DNA of 64,000 nucleotides, taken from positions 806,001-870,000 of the forward strand of contig NHNY01000006.1 of the NCBI GenBank assembly GCA_002786065.1, given 5' to 3'. Shown piece after piece: positions 22,707 through 34,447 of this stretch (the stretch's first letter is position 1; the number at the start of each line of letters is the position of its first letter). The notes below the pieces were generated by a model that saw only the letters and a program-made list of their open reading frames with translations, had not been told where the DNA came from and ran no database searches. Position numbers and translations under genes: made by a program. Source of the DNA: Microcyclospora pomicola (Eukaryota > Ascomycota > Dothideomycetes > Capnodiales).

Positions 22707-23807
22707 CTAATCGTTGCTATCATTGTCGTCTGCATCGCCGTTCTGGCTTTCCCCTGCATCCCCGTCTCCGTTTATAGATTGTCCGTCCAGCGCACCAGCA
22801 GCAAGACCTAGCCGCTCCTCTTCTTTCCTCTGTCGCGCCGCCTCGGTCTCTCGTCGCAACGCTTCTAGATTCCATGTGTCGTCATCGTCTCCGTCGTCAT
22901 CGTCGCCATCACCCTCCGATTCCGACGCTTGCCAATCGCCCTTCTCGAACATCGCTCGGCCAGTCGCCTCCTTCATCTTCTGTGCCTCGGCCTCGGCGGC
23001 CTTCTTGTCCAGACGCTCCTTCTTCCACTTCGCGAAGCTGTCGGGTGTCACCGGCGTCAAGGTACCGGTCAACTTGTGTCGCTCCGATTCCAGGAAATCC
23101 TCCAGTGTCAGGGTTGCCAACGGGGACTTGTCCATCAACGCTTTCTCAGCCGCCCGCTGTTCTTTTGTCTTCAGCACGAAGCCCGGGGGCAAAGAGTGTT
23201 TGTACATGCATTTGTCGTTGCCGTTCGGACACGTCCAGAACCAGCCGTATTTCTGGTTCTCCACAGCTTCGATGAAGAATTTGCACACCTTGTCCGTGGT
23301 CGTCTTGGGGTTGCCGTGCTTGCTGAGCACGACCGATCGGAGCTTCTCCTCGTCCCAATCTTGCATGTCATCCTTCTTCTTCTCGTCGGCCTCCTCGCCG
23401 TCACCCTCACGAGTGTCGGTATATAAACTCTTCTTTTGCGTCTTGCGCTCAGCATCCAAGTCGTGCGAGAACTTGCACTTTCGGCCCTTATCGCAGTGAC
23501 CCTTCTTGAAGAACTGACATAGCACGGTTTTGGGATCGACGCCGAACGGCACTTTTTGTGTGTTGACCGGTTTGAACAACTCTGCGGCTTCCTTGGCCGC
23601 AGCTTCGGAAGCGGCCTTTTCCTTCTCGCGAGCAAGCTTCTCCGCTTCTTTCTTCTTCTCGTCGGGCGTCTTGGCTGAAGCGGTGGCGGCTTTGATCTGT
23701 TGGATCTGTTTCTTCGCCGCGCCACCTTTCTTGTTCTTCATGCCAAAGGTCTTGTCCTCGACCGTGGCTTTCGCCTTCTTGGGCGCGTTGTCCTTCTTAG
23801 GCGGCAT
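22707..23807 (-). CDS. tma46: CCCH zinc-finger protein Tma46 / DFRP1 family
   Basis: This is a single exon of 366 residues. The N-terminal 90 residues are Lys/Ala-rich and helical. Two CCCH zinc fingers follow: C97-x7-C105-x5-C111-x3-H115 (CQFFKKGHCDKGRKCKFSH) and C175/C193/C200/H204 (VCKFFIEAVENQ...KCMYKH). The downstream LTLEDFLESERHKL block is the DFRP domain that clasps DRG-family GTPases (yeast Rbg1-Tma46, human DRG1-ZC3H15). The complex sits on ribosomes and supports translation. A long acidic tail (runs of Asp near residue 305) ends the protein. It starts divergently from OST4, sharing a 583-bp region. Confidence 0.95.
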   Translation of the reverse strand: MPPKKDNAPKKAKATVEDKTFGMKNKKGGAAKKQIQQIKAATASAKTPDEKKKEAEKLAREKEKAASEAAAKEAAELFKPVNTQKVPFGVDPKTVLCQFFKKGHCDKGRKCKFSHDLDAERKTQKKSLYTDTREGDGEEADEKKKDDMQDWDEEKLRSVVLSKHGNPKTTTDKVCKFFIEAVENQKYGWFWTCPNGNDKCMYKHSLPPGFVLKTKEQRAAEKALMDKSPLATLTLEDFLESERHKLTGTLTPVTPDSFAKWKKERLDKKAAEAEAQKMKEATGRAMFEKGDWQASESEGDGDDDDGDDDDTWNLEALRRETEAARQRKEEERLGLAAGALDGQSINGDGDAGESQNGDADDNDSND

Positions 23808-24390
23808 GACGGGCGAGAGTGTCTAGACGATCGGCCGGGGAAGGCTCGTAGGAATAAATTATGGCAAGGTTGTGTAAAATGTGGCGACTCTTTACTCGAA
23901 ATCGGCTGTGGCGCAAATGCAGATGAGTGGAGTGTGTGTGTAGGGAGGGACGAGCAACTTCAGACTGCCGGCGACGGAAAGCTCTCCATGTGTAGACCGC
24001 CGGAGGGAGCGAGAGGACGAATCGTAAAGACTCTGAAGTCGTGAGGAGTTGTCGCGTGTGCAACTATTGAAGTGGGAGAATTCCGAAATGAAGTCGTCCA
24101 ACAGTCTATCCTGTGACGCACGGTGGGGTTTCGCTGCGGAAAGCCGTCGAGACGAATTTGCGGAAGCTGTAAGCACGTAACGTATATTTTAGCACAGCTC
24201 ATGTCGCTACATTAGAACAGCTCGCAACATGTGAGAGCCGCCATTGAAGCGAAGGTGTCCATAGACATACACACTCGATCTCACCAAGACCTTCTTCAGA
24301 TCACCGGCGCATACCACTGCACCACCGCTGTGTGCACCAGTGACCACATAAAATATCAGGCTTTCCGTTCACCACCGTCCGCACGGCAAA
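23808..24390. promoter_or_regulatory. Divergent promoter region (TMA46 / OST4)
   Basis: This interval separates two housekeeping starts. The last 60 bases before OST4 are C/A-rich leader. No specific factor site is claimed. Confidence 0.5.
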
Positions 24391-24576
24391 ATGATCTCCG
24401 ACACCAACCTCTACAGCCTGTCCATCTTCTTGGGCAGCGCATCAATGCTCTTGATCGTGCTCTACCATTTCCTCGAGATCAACGCCAAAGAGAACACTGC
24501 CGCCAAGTCCTCATCAGCAGTCGTCAGCCCGGAGAGATTAGCGGATGCCATACCAGCAGGAAAGACGAAGTCATGA
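24391..24576 (+). CDS. ost4: Oligosaccharyltransferase mini-subunit Ost4
   Basis: This 61-codon gene encodes a single-span membrane protein. It starts MISDTNLYSLSIFLGSASML and continues LIVLYHFLEI, matching the Ost4 signature of a very short N-terminus, one transmembrane helix (about residues 8-28) and a cytosolic tail. Ost4 links Stt3 to Ost3/Ost6 in the ER oligosaccharyltransferase and is required for efficient N-glycosylation. The 30-residue Ser/Ala/Lys-rich tail is longer than in budding yeast, which I recall as common in filamentous fungi. The start is preceded by AAA in good fungal context, and no intron is needed. Confidence 0.9.
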   Translation: MISDTNLYSLSIFLGSASMLLIVLYHFLEINAKENTAAKSSSAVVSPERLADAIPAGKTKS

Positions 24577-25000
24577 TCGGTGGTAAGGGTTAAATTTGGG
24601 ACAGAGTGCCAACAACGATGAGGAAGCAGATTATAGGAGTTTGGGAGTGTTCGGAAATGCAGCAAGGACTAAGGAAATTGCACCAGCGGGTTCTTTCGTA
24701 TCGAGGGTCAAGATGGATGGCCGCCAGCTTCCATAAGCAGACGTGGCCCTCATTGGGAGCGAGAATCGACAGCGCGACATTCTGCATGCTACGGTTCATC
24801 ATGCACGAGGCGAAAGAACATAGATGGGCCGGGCGGGACTGAGCTTCTGCCGCAGTGCAGCATGTACGTGTCATTGTCATGAATACAGGGTATCAATCCT
24901 CACTTGAGGTGTGGCGATTCCTGGGCCAACGAGGCTTCTGGGGGAACCATGTGTACCTGGTATCGTCATAAAATCGCCTCTCATGGCGTCAAGTATCTCT
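24577..25000. other. Intergenic between convergent OST4 and AT-hook gene
   Basis: This is the 3' flank of two converging genes with no recognisable feature. Confidence 0.5.
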
Positions 25001-28000
25001 TCAAAATTTGTCTTCATCTTCCTCGTAATGATACTCAAAGTCCTCGTCGTCAAGAAATCCACGTCTTCTTTTCTCATTCGCCAATGTACAGCCACCTTTC
25101 TCGAATGACGGACCGACGATGCGTATATGGTCGATCAGGCCTTTCAGAGCTGCTGTAGCGTCGTGGAGCTTTTGGGGCGGCATTGAGGTATCAGGATCTA
25201 TGACAGGTGTGACGGAGCGCCCATGGGCATCAGAAAGGTATAGTTCGGCGTCAAGAGGATCATAATCTACACATGGGTCACCCATCTGTTAGCATAGCTA
25301 GAAATCAGCACATTTCACCAACCGGCAGCAGAAAACACGCGTGGATAATCGGCTTACCAGAAACACCGCCCTTAGGCCCGTCGCCCTGCTTCCACGCGAC
25401 TGGATTCATATGGGCTTTGTAAATATGCTCAGTCCAAGACTGGAAGTCGGGAAGGGAGGCAGCTATGGAGCAGTTCTTCCACCGACACACATATTCGCCA
25501 GCATCGTTCTCCTCATCATGGAGCTTGACTACATGCTTCTTGAGCGTCTCAAGGTTGTGGAGTTCCGAGGGGCAGCCTTCCCATTCACACTTGTACACTT
25601 GAGGCTGGGACTCGGTCAATGGCTTCATCATCGAGGATTTGGACTTCTTGAACCCGGACGGAGGGCCCGACGTGCTTGGCTGCACACCTTGTGCTTGACG
25701 ACCGTGCAATGCTTTCTTCCAGCCTTTCGGCCGGCCTTTCGTCTTGACGACATTACCGTTCTCATCATATTTTCGAAACGCAGTGTAACCAACAGCGCCA
25801 CCACTCGCACTCATGGCCGAAGGTGATGCTGAATGCGTAATGTTGTTGTGAAGTTCAGTGGAGGGGATCGCGGGAGTTTGACGCGCTTCGATTGACGAGC
25901 TAACGGGTGGACCCGAAGGTGTTGCCAAGCTCTCTTCAACAGCTTTACGAGGCCGACCTCTCTTCACTTTTGGCCGATCGCCTGTTCCTGACGCTGTCAA
26001 TGCTGCTGGAGGTTGTGACACTGAACTGTGGAGGTCCGCATTTGACTGTATCGAGGGGGTCTGCAACTGAACAGCTTCACCTTCTGCATCAATGCAATCC
26101 TTCGAGATCGCAGCAGGGTTGGGTGCAAGACCAACAGAGGCTGGCGGCTCTGCATCAATAATGTCCCATCGAATAGTGGCCAAATCTCCACGCAGACCGC
26201 GCGTGCCGTCGGTGTCCTGCTGAGCGCCATGATCGCTCAGCAGTCTTGACATGACGACGAGATGTTGGTTCAAAGGCCGCATATCGGGGTGGCGACCGGT
26301 AGCTAAGAGCACGTCGCGTGCGATAGTACGACTGTCATACTTGGACTTGCGAGCGACCCTGTCACGCATGATAGGTTCTATTAGCATCTTACCCTTCATG
26401 CGTTCTTGCTGCAACTGCTCAGGCGTGGGGCCCTTCATCCCGCCAAGTGGAAGAGGCACTTTGGATTGGGTAGGCTTAGCCACAGGTTTAGGCGCTGCTA
26501 TGTGCGGTTGCGACGGGACCAGCATGCCCCTTCCAATGAACATTTGAGACTGAAGTGGAGGTCCCATGGCATAATTTGGAACCACAGGTCCTGTCACCAT
26601 TGGTGGTGGCTGAAATCTAGGCACGGAACCCTGTCCGGCGTGTAACATGGCCATTTTCGCAGGTGGACCTTCGTCGTCGGAGTCGCTCGTCGTAAGATCT
26701 ACAAGGTCTGTGATTTTCCGCTTACGTGCTGCCTCCTCTTTGTTCGCAGGAGGTCGGATCGGGCTCGGCGGCGCGGGCTTTCTTTCTGGCTCGACAGGGG
26801 CTTGAGGGCCAGCAGGAGGCTGGCCTGGATTCGGGCCGTGTACTTGCGAGGAAGCTAGGTCGATCTGCGCGTTCGATGCATCATCGCAGTGATTCAGCAC
26901 ATCGCCAGGCGCAGACATTTGCGGTGTTGACGTGGCATTCGTCATGGAGAAATCTGGAGTATCGTACGCCACTGTTGCAACATTGCTTTGTAATGTAGGC
27001 TGATTCGATGGTCTGCGAGCTGGGTCCATTCCTGGCGGTTTCGGTGGCAGGAGATCAGGAAATCCTCGAAGTATCACGCGTGCCAGCAATGCCTGGTCAA
27101 ATTGTGCTCCTAGACTTTGCAAGCCGGCGCAAAGTTGTGCATAGGAGGGGTTTCCATCCAGTATCTTTAGAACGTCAGCTGAGCGAAAAGACTTGCCAGT
27201 ATTCTCCGGTAAAGACATGAGCCACTTAACCGCGATATCCGAGATAGCTGGTCTTTTCTGCTTAGGCCACAGTGGGGCAGACACTTGTGGACGAGATTTG
27301 GCGGGCTGCTTGCTACTCGAAGATTTCGCAGACACAGACGGAGTGGGACTTTGGAAAGGACGTAGTGGAGGTGGCAGTGTTGGGGTGCTATAAGTCACGC
27401 CAAGTTCTGGAGCAGGCGCCTGCTGCTGCTGATTTCGCTCGGCAGCGATGGGGGTCTGCCTTTGATCGGGGGTGGAGACCGCGGCAGAGTTTGGCTGCGG
27501 AGATTGCGAGTTTGCAAACTGTCGTTCTTCTTCCCAAAGTTTCGCGAGCATGTTTGGATTCTTCGCGTTGAATTCTCGCATGCGTGCAAACATGGCACGC
27601 ATTTGTGCCTCCTCTGAGGTCACATCTGCTTGCATGCTTGCTCCAGATCTGGCATCCGTTTCAGCGCTGCCTGATGCCATCTGCTGTAGCGCCGACGCCG
27701 CCGTCTGGCTTTGTCTCTTCTCTTCGTTGGCCTTCTTGCGCTGTTCTGCCTTGAGCTTTCTTGTCGCTGCAGCCTTTTCCGCCTTTCTAGCAGCCGCTTC
27801 TTGTTCCCCTCTAAGCTGGTCCGCAGCTGCTTGCTCGGCCCTCTGCCTTTCGACAATGGCAGCCGCTTCACGGTCTCTGCGGTCCTGCTCTTCCACACGG
27901 GCTTGTTCTAGCTTCCGGTTCTCCTCTGCTATGCGATCTTCTTCTGCTTTGCGCTTCGCATCCTCCTCTTCTCGTCTACGCTTTCGATCGGCTTCAATTT

Positions 28001-28862
28001 GAGCCTTCCTTTGTTGCTCTGCCCTTGCGTCATAGACTTGAGACGGGTTGACGGTCATCTGCTGAGGCTCAGCTGAGCCACTGTTCTGACGAGTACTTAG
28101 TTGTTGCTGACTCGCTGTCATGTGAGGAGATGAAAGCTGTTTTGACGAGGCTACAGGTGGGTGCACGTATCCGCCATGCTGAGTCTTTTGCTGGTTCTGA
28201 GCTTGTACTGCATGTGATGGACTGCTATATCGCTGCGGAAATTGATGCTGCGTCGATTGAGTCGGCTGCTGGTAGCTAGTATGGTATGTCGGTTCGGTGG
28301 ATGATGGTCTCGCTGAATGCATGGGTCGAAAGTTTTGAGACTTGTATGTTCCAGAGGATGTTTGACTTGGGTTCATCATGCTAGTCCGGGTAATGTCGTT
28401 ACCATTAGATGCCTGAGCGGAATAGCTTGGTATTGTACTCGTGTTTTGAGAACGATCAGAAAGCTGGTTGTTGCTGTGGCCATACACGTTCGCTCCATAG
28501 TTACTACTCGGCCAGTTTGTAGTGTTGAAATTGTTCGCCGTGTGATTGTTCTGCTGACTTGCGCCGGTAGTGTCCTGTTGGCCATAGCTAGACTGTTTCA
28601 GAGATGTCTGTGCGGATGTTGCAGCCTGTTCAGCACTCCGCTCTTGCGCAGTACCATGGAAGAATGTGCCATACTGTTGGTTCCCGTAGGCAGAAGACCC
28701 ATAACCCTCGTTGTTCGTTGTCGAGTAGTTGGTTGTGACCGGATTTCTGTAGGTGGAGCCAGATGATGCTTCTTGTTGGTAGGAGTAACCAGTGTTGGAA
28801 TGCGCTAAATTCTGCAGGGAGTTGCTATTGTAGCCTTGAGACTGATGGTTGCTAGGTGTCAT
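25001..28862 (-). CDS. Large AT-hook and C2H2 zinc-finger chromatin-type protein
   Basis: Two exons (25358-28862 and 25001-25266, 92-bp intron) give 1256 residues. Layout: residues 1-270 are Gln/Asn/Ser/Tyr-rich low complexity, prion-like in composition; about 275-385 is a long charged coiled coil of Arg/Glu/Ala repeats; a possible folded helical unit lies near 540-600 (KWLMSLPENTGKSFRSADVL); an AT-hook is at 965-973 (KVKRGRPRK), with a second-like motif at about 1040 (KTKGRPKGWKK); two C2H2-type fingers follow, C1092/C1097/H1110/H1115 and C1126/C1131/H1146/H1151. The C-terminus is acidic and Tyr-rich (FEYHYEEDEDKF). It is probably a nuclear DNA-binding or chromatin-remodelling-associated protein; no closer assignment is justified. 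The acceptor at 25267-25269 (TAG) is preferred because the nearer CAG leads straight into a stop. Confidence 0.82.
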
Positions 28863-29351
28863 GTTGATCGCCTAACCAGTGGAGGCTATGCGCACAACTC
28901 GTGTCGCGACGACTCCACGGCGATATGTGATCGAAGATCGAATGGGTCGCATTATCGCATATAGTCGGACATGTGGCTTGATCCCGGCTAGCCTTTGCGT
29001 AGGTCACCACAATGATGATGTGGTGCGTGGGCTGAGACTGGAGTATTTGGGTCGTCAGGTTGGCAGTACCATAGTCTTGCGTCGCGCGCACGCGCTTGTG
29101 GTGACGAAGTGGACATGGAGTGAAGCTGTACCGCGGAAGAGACCCGCAACGCGAACAAGCTGGGAACAATTCGGACGTGTCGGCCTTAAGGCATCAAGAT
29201 CGGCGACAATCAAGACCGACGGCTTGGCGCCCACGGCACTCTCCAAAAATCTCCAACTCCGCCAAGATCCAGCGAAGGCATTCCAGCGGCGAGTCCGACA
29301 TAACTACACCACCACGACACTTTCCTTTCTCTTCGTCCCAACACCGCCGAG
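28863..29351. promoter_or_regulatory. Divergent promoter region (AT-hook gene / rpl26)
   Basis: This is promoter space for a ribosomal protein gene and the AT-hook gene. The 60 bases before the L26 start are CT-rich, as is typical for fungal ribosomal protein leaders. Confidence 0.5.
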
Positions 29352-29884
29352 ATGACGAAGATCAACACCAACCTCTCCGCCAGCCGGAGAAAGAGCCGCA
29401 AGGCACACTTCTCCGCTCCCTCCAGTGTGCGCCGCGTGATCATGAGCGCACCTCTCTCCAAGGGTATGCATTGGCAAACCTCTATGCCAGCAGAAATGGA
29501 GGAGAAATGCTAACGCTTCGCAGAACTCCGAGAAAAGCACAACGTATGATCGAAACGATATAGCGACCGCTTACAGACCGCATCATCTAACAAGCCGGAA
29601 TATAGGTTCGCGCGATTCCCATCCGCAAGGACGACGAGGTCATCATCAAGCGTGGCAGCAACAAGGGCCGTGAGGGCAAGATCACATCCGTCTACCGCCT
29701 GAAGTACGTCGTGCACATCGAGCGAGTGGCACGTGAGAAGAGCAACGGCCAAAGCGTACCGATCGGCATTGCACCATCCAAGGTCGAGATCACCAAGCTC
29801 AAGCTCGACAAGGACCGAGAGAACATCCTCGAGCGCATCGCCAAGGGCCGTGAGTTCAACAAGAGCAAGTCGCAAAAGGCATAG
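29352..29884 (+). CDS. rpl26: 60S ribosomal protein L26 (uL24)
   Basis: Three exons (29352-29463, 29524-29543, 29606-29884) give 136 residues, the normal size in filamentous fungi. The second exon is only 20 nt. The protein starts [20 protein letters not shown] and contains the KOW motif region ([20 protein letters not shown]) that binds 25S rRNA near the exit tunnel. A basic C-terminus follows (NKSKSQKA). It is highly expressed, and the codon use in exon 3 is strongly C-ending, as expected. All splice sites are canonical (GTATGC/CAG, GTATGA/TAG). Confidence 0.97.
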
Positions 29885-31093
29885 AGCGGAGGTTTGTTTT
29901 CGTGTTGAAGCGCATGGGCAAATGGGACGATGAATTCGAGGTATGCTGGAATGTGGTCGCGGGCATGTCTGCGGTCTATTTGTCTTGCTTGTGGAAGGCA
30001 CGACATACGTCGTGCTCGAGGGAGTGTCCTTCCTCCATCCTGCGGGAAGTCGGACCCAATCACAGGCGCAAATGAGGCGATAGTGAGGTTTTATACGAAC
30101 AAGACTCCCAAAATGCTCAACGCTTACCCATGAACGAGTGTGCAGCCCAGCAGGAGCACGCAGGAGACATTTTTGCATTCCATCGCAAGGCTTTGACCAG
30201 CACCCTATCCATCATCACGTCGACCTCTTACGATCTTTACGCCTGCACGTCCATACACCCATCGCTCAATCACCTACTACACTTGAACACGAGAAACACC
30301 GCCTATCTCCACCCTACACCACCCTCCCTACTTCTCCACGATACATCCAGCCTTCTCCTCCCCAACATACCCNNNNNNNNNNNNNNNNNNNNNNNNNNNN
30401 NNNNNNNNNNNNNNNNNNNNNNNNNNNNNNNNNNNNNNNNNNNNNNNNNNNNNNNNNNNNNNNNNNNNNNNNNNNNNNNNNNNNNNNNNNNNNNNNNNNN
30501 NNNNNNNNNNNNNCCGCCCCATCCGCCGTTATCATGAATCAGGATGCGGGGGCCTGGCCTGCAGAGCGCCGCTTGAAAACACAGACTGAGAGCATGTGCT
30601 TTGAAGGCCAGGGACATCAGACACCTTCCTTAAGATATTCGTACATCGTATCATGTGGTTTGGCTGCGTTGATGTGCTGCAATGCACATGGCTGTGTTCG
30701 GCACAGGTTCGACGAATTTGAGGAAGGTGTCGAAGTGATGAAGAGCTTTCAGCTTCTTGATAAGGTAGGATCGCATGTAGACAATCTGATGATTGCATGC
30801 CTGTATCGTTGTATCTCACGGTCCCATCTCTGCTTGTCGAGAAGTGTACATAATCCGGTCAATCTGCCACTTGAACACGCAAGGAGAATCCTCATGGGAT
30901 ATGCTCAACGCTCAATATAAACATCCATGCTCACGACCCACCCATGCACACCTCCATATCCCACACAATCCTTGATCCGATCACATATGAACAAAAATCA
31001 CACAGGGCCGCTTCTTACAAAGAGCCGGCGGTCGAATCGAAGCCGGCTGGCAATCACAGCACTCTCAAGTGCTTTCTTGACTCGTCACTCGTG
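29885..31093. other. Intergenic with assembly gap between convergent rpl26 and TSC1
   Basis: Apart from the N run, no feature was recognised. The sequence left of the gap (30230-30372) is C/T/A-rich and low in G. Frames crossing the gap are not meaningful. Confidence 0.6.
30373..30513. other. Assembly gap (141 N)
   Basis: This is a run of unknown bases. The flanks are not an obvious repeat. The left flank is C-rich and low-complexity, which may be why the assembly broke here. Confidence 1.
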
Positions 31094-34000
31094 CTACAAG
31101 ATCCGCTTCAAGCCACTGAACGCTCCGCCAGACTTGGCCGGCTTGTCACTGCCCGGGACCGGTTTGTCCTTGGCCTTGTCCTTCAGCTTGATGTTTTGTG
31201 CGCCACCTGGTTACGATGTTAGTCATGATGAAAGATGAATGGAAGGAGTTCGTAGAGTATGGAGCAAGGGAGAAGAGTAACCACGCAAGAAGGGAGAACA
31301 TACCTCGTCCATATACTCGGACCTGGCTGTCGGGCTTGATCTTGTCCCGTTTCTTACCGACGGTGTCGTCGCTGCCCACGCTGCGCTCGTCAACACCCAG
31401 CGGCGCAGTACGGTTGTGGGCGATGGGCTGGCTGGAAGTCTGTGATACCGAGCTGTCGGTGCGGTGGGGCCGGTAGACTTGGCCCTGTGATGTAGCAGTG
31501 GAGGTTGTTGTCGTGGCCGTGGCTGGAGGTTGACGGCTAGGCTGGACACCACTGCTGTGCACGGCCGCTTCGCTGGCGGGAGGCGATGGGATGACGCCGG
31601 AACGCATCGTGAATGGTTGCGCGTAGCGATGGGACGTGGGGTCGGAGTTGCCGGCCGTGTATAGGGAGCCGTGGTCGTACTCGCTGGTATTACGGGGCAT
31701 GTACTCGTACGGACTGTCGAGGTGCAGAGGTGTGCCCTCCAATTCAGCTTCGTGGATGAATGATTGGATGCCTAAGCTGGGTCGGCGGCCACTACTTCCA
31801 GAGCTCTGGAGTGTTTCCAACTGCGATTTGACGGCTTGGTACTCCATCTCTAGATCGGTGAAGCGTTCCAAGAGACGGGTGTGCGCTTTCTTCAGTTGTG
31901 AAAGTCTTGCTTGACTGTCGGCGACAGCATTCTGGATTAGGCTCTGCACATCGGGAGTGGGGGTAGCGTGAGGACGCCTTTGCTTATAAGCCTCCGCAGC
32001 CTCCAGCTGTGCCTCCAACTCTGCCACTTGCTCGGAATGTACGCGTTTGATGCGTTCCCGCTCTTGCTCATAGCTTCGGATCCGCATTGATAGGGTGTCT
32101 TTCTCATGCTGCAAGATCTCGGACGCCCGCTTCGATCGTTCGAACTCGAAATCACGATACTCGTACTCACCAAGCCGTTGCTGAGCATCTTGGAGTTGTG
32201 ATTGAATCTTGCGCATCTGCTCTAGATCTCGTCTGATGATCTCAATCTGGTGGGTCTTGTTCAGTTCTCGAGATTCGGCTTGCACCAGAAGCTCTCGATA
32301 GTCTTTGGTCTCGTCTCGGAGCCTTCGTAGCTCATCCGCCTCGGCGTGCCAAATTTCTTGCTCCCTCTTCAACTTGTTGAGTCGCTCGCTGAGATTCGAC
32401 TCGAGGTTGTTCGCCTGTTTGCTTCGTAGACTGGAGTCCTTGATGGTGGCTTCACGGGCACTGCGAATCTGCTCTACTTGTGATCTCAAGGCCCGATTCG
32501 CATTTATCAGATTGAGGTTTTCCGCTTCAATGGTCGCGTCCTTCACGTTCTTCCGCATGATCTGTCCGATATGTTGCGAATACTGAGCTTTGTGCCACTG
32601 CTCGAAGTTGAGTGAATTACGAAGAAGCGTGTTCTCTCTTTGCAAGAAAGCCAGATTGTTCTGCGGTGGCGCACTGCTTTGGTCCTTGACTGCAAGATGT
32701 GAAGCAGTCGTCAGATTGATCCCCTTACTGAGTGGACGAGCATCATCGGCCCCGCCATCATCGTCTGAAACACTGAAAGGGAATGAGGTTGGGCTGCCCA
32801 GGTCTGTGACAGACGTGGTGGGCGCAGTGGATTGGTTGTCGCGCCAGCTTGTGCCTGATTTGAAGCTCGCATGGCTGATCGAGGGGGAACACCTGCCACT
32901 TCTTAAACCAGCCGTGTTCGTGGTCGGAGGTAGAGGCGGTAGTTCAGGTAATTTGCCTGTCGGTGGCGGACCAGGGCTGAGAGGCGCGGTCCTGCCATTG
33001 ATACACAGACCATTGCATTCCGCGACCACGTCGGCCGGATCGGTTTTCGGCCATTTCGGGTCGATGAGCTCTTCTTCGATCGTGAGATGGTAGAAGTTTG
33101 GATGCATGAGATGAACTTGGCGGAATTGCTCACTCCGACCACGAATGACGGCCTGATCGAGGTCAAAGTCGTCCGCGCCAGGGAAATCAATATTTTTCAG
33201 ATATTTCCGCGGTTTTCGAATGTAGCTCATGAAGTTCAATGGGTACATACCGTACACGTAGGTGAAATATGTCATGAGCTCCGGTGTAGAGGTTTCGATC
33301 AGGCCAGGTTTCGGAGCAGCTTTGTCCCAGGTCATATCCGCGCCCACGTCTCCATACTCCTCGTCAGCATCAGGACCCGTCAGTACCCGGTCATCGGTGA
33401 CCAAGCTGCGTTGCGCTTCGCTGCTGAGTGGGCTGAACTTCTCCCAGCAGAGCAAACGGCTGTAGATGAGGAATAATCGGGGTAGATGCGATGGCAAAGA
33501 ACCAGGTATATGGGGGAGAAGCATGATGAGGGAGGTCAAAGCTACAGACAACACAGCGGTCGATGTATCGTTCATGAGACATTTGAGAAGATGCTCTACA
33601 AGTGGTGTGTTGATGACCAGGTAAAGGTGCGGCGTCTGGCTCTTGAGGAACGTACTCAACAGCGTCAGGCCCTGCAGTCGTGTGTTGGCGGCCATGACCA
33701 GATCGTCCACACTGTGAAACAGGTCCTTGGGTCGCTTCTTCCCGAACGTGATCAGGATCGTCTCAACCTGTGAGGCCACTTGGGCGTTGTCGGGTGCCAC
33801 GAACGGATCGTCGTTGGTGATACCTCGAGTCCTGGCGAGGTAGATGCTGAGGAGATCATGGAGCAGTCGCTTCGACAGGCGTGCCCTCTCGCGAGCCTCG
33901 TCTTCGTCCTGCTCGTCTCGCTCGAACAGCATGCATTGCACGGTGAAATGCTGCGCATCTTCCACAGCTGCTTTCCTATGGCTAGCGGACGTGATCACTG

Positions 34001-34447
34001 GCCGTGCCACCGTCTCCCACCACTCGAGCGCGCTGTTGATGTCCACGACGAGGGCTGGCTGCAGCTCCATCAGCACGCCAGCCCACACTGCCGTTTTGTT
34101 CGACGAATCTTCCGCATGTCGCTCCCAGACCTCTTTCAGCGCGGCGTTTGTCCGCGCGGATTCCTCGGCCGTGATCTCGCCATCGTAACCGTCAATGATC
34201 TCGCGGAGCAACGTTCGAGTGTCGGCCGGTAGCGACGCGGGCACTTGAGCCGACCTGAAGATGGTCTGCAAAGTGCGCGTCGCATCTTTCAGCGTCCTGC
34301 GGATTCCAATCTTTGGTTAGTCAGGTTTGAAGAGTAGGTCGTCACTGCAGCTCCCCAGCAACACCGCGCTGGCACGGCATGTCATGATCGCGGGGACCGC
34401 TTTCACTGGCAAAATGCAGGGATTGGGGGGACTGACTTATTGCTCAT
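31094..34447 (-). CDS. tsc1: TSC1 (hamartin) homologue, TOR-pathway regulator
   Basis: Three exons (34437-34447, 31304-34296, 31094-31206) give 1038 residues. The first exon is only 11 nt (MSNK, split), followed by a 140-bp intron with a GTCAGT donor. The N-terminal 480 residues are the helical hamartin domain, including LVINTPLVEHLLKCLMNDT and TYFTYVYGMYPLNFMSYIRK. A Ser/Pro-rich linker follows, then a long coiled coil at about 540-790 (NTLLRNSLNFEQWHKAQYSQ onward), and a Ser/Thr/Gln-rich tail ending in a basic segment. TSC1 stabilises TSC2, the GAP for Rheb/Rhb1, and so restrains TORC1 under nutrient limitation. The second intron (GTATGT donor, CAG acceptor) restores a Lys-rich C-terminus; without it the frame runs into a hydrophobic nonsense tail. 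The gene is absent from budding yeast but known from fission yeast and many filamentous fungi. Confidence 0.92.

Noticed and set aside
22714-23499. 261-codon plus-strand frame
   Set aside because: It is the antisense shadow of TMA46; the Ser/Pro-rich product mirrors the Lys/Asp codons of the real gene.
27472-28002. 176-codon plus-strand frame rich in Ser, Ala, Leu and Cys
   Set aside because: Antisense of the coiled-coil region of the AT-hook gene; its composition follows from Glu/Arg codons on the other strand.
30130-30920. Frames spanning the N run
   Set aside because: They cross unknown bases, and the residues outside the gap show no protein-like content.
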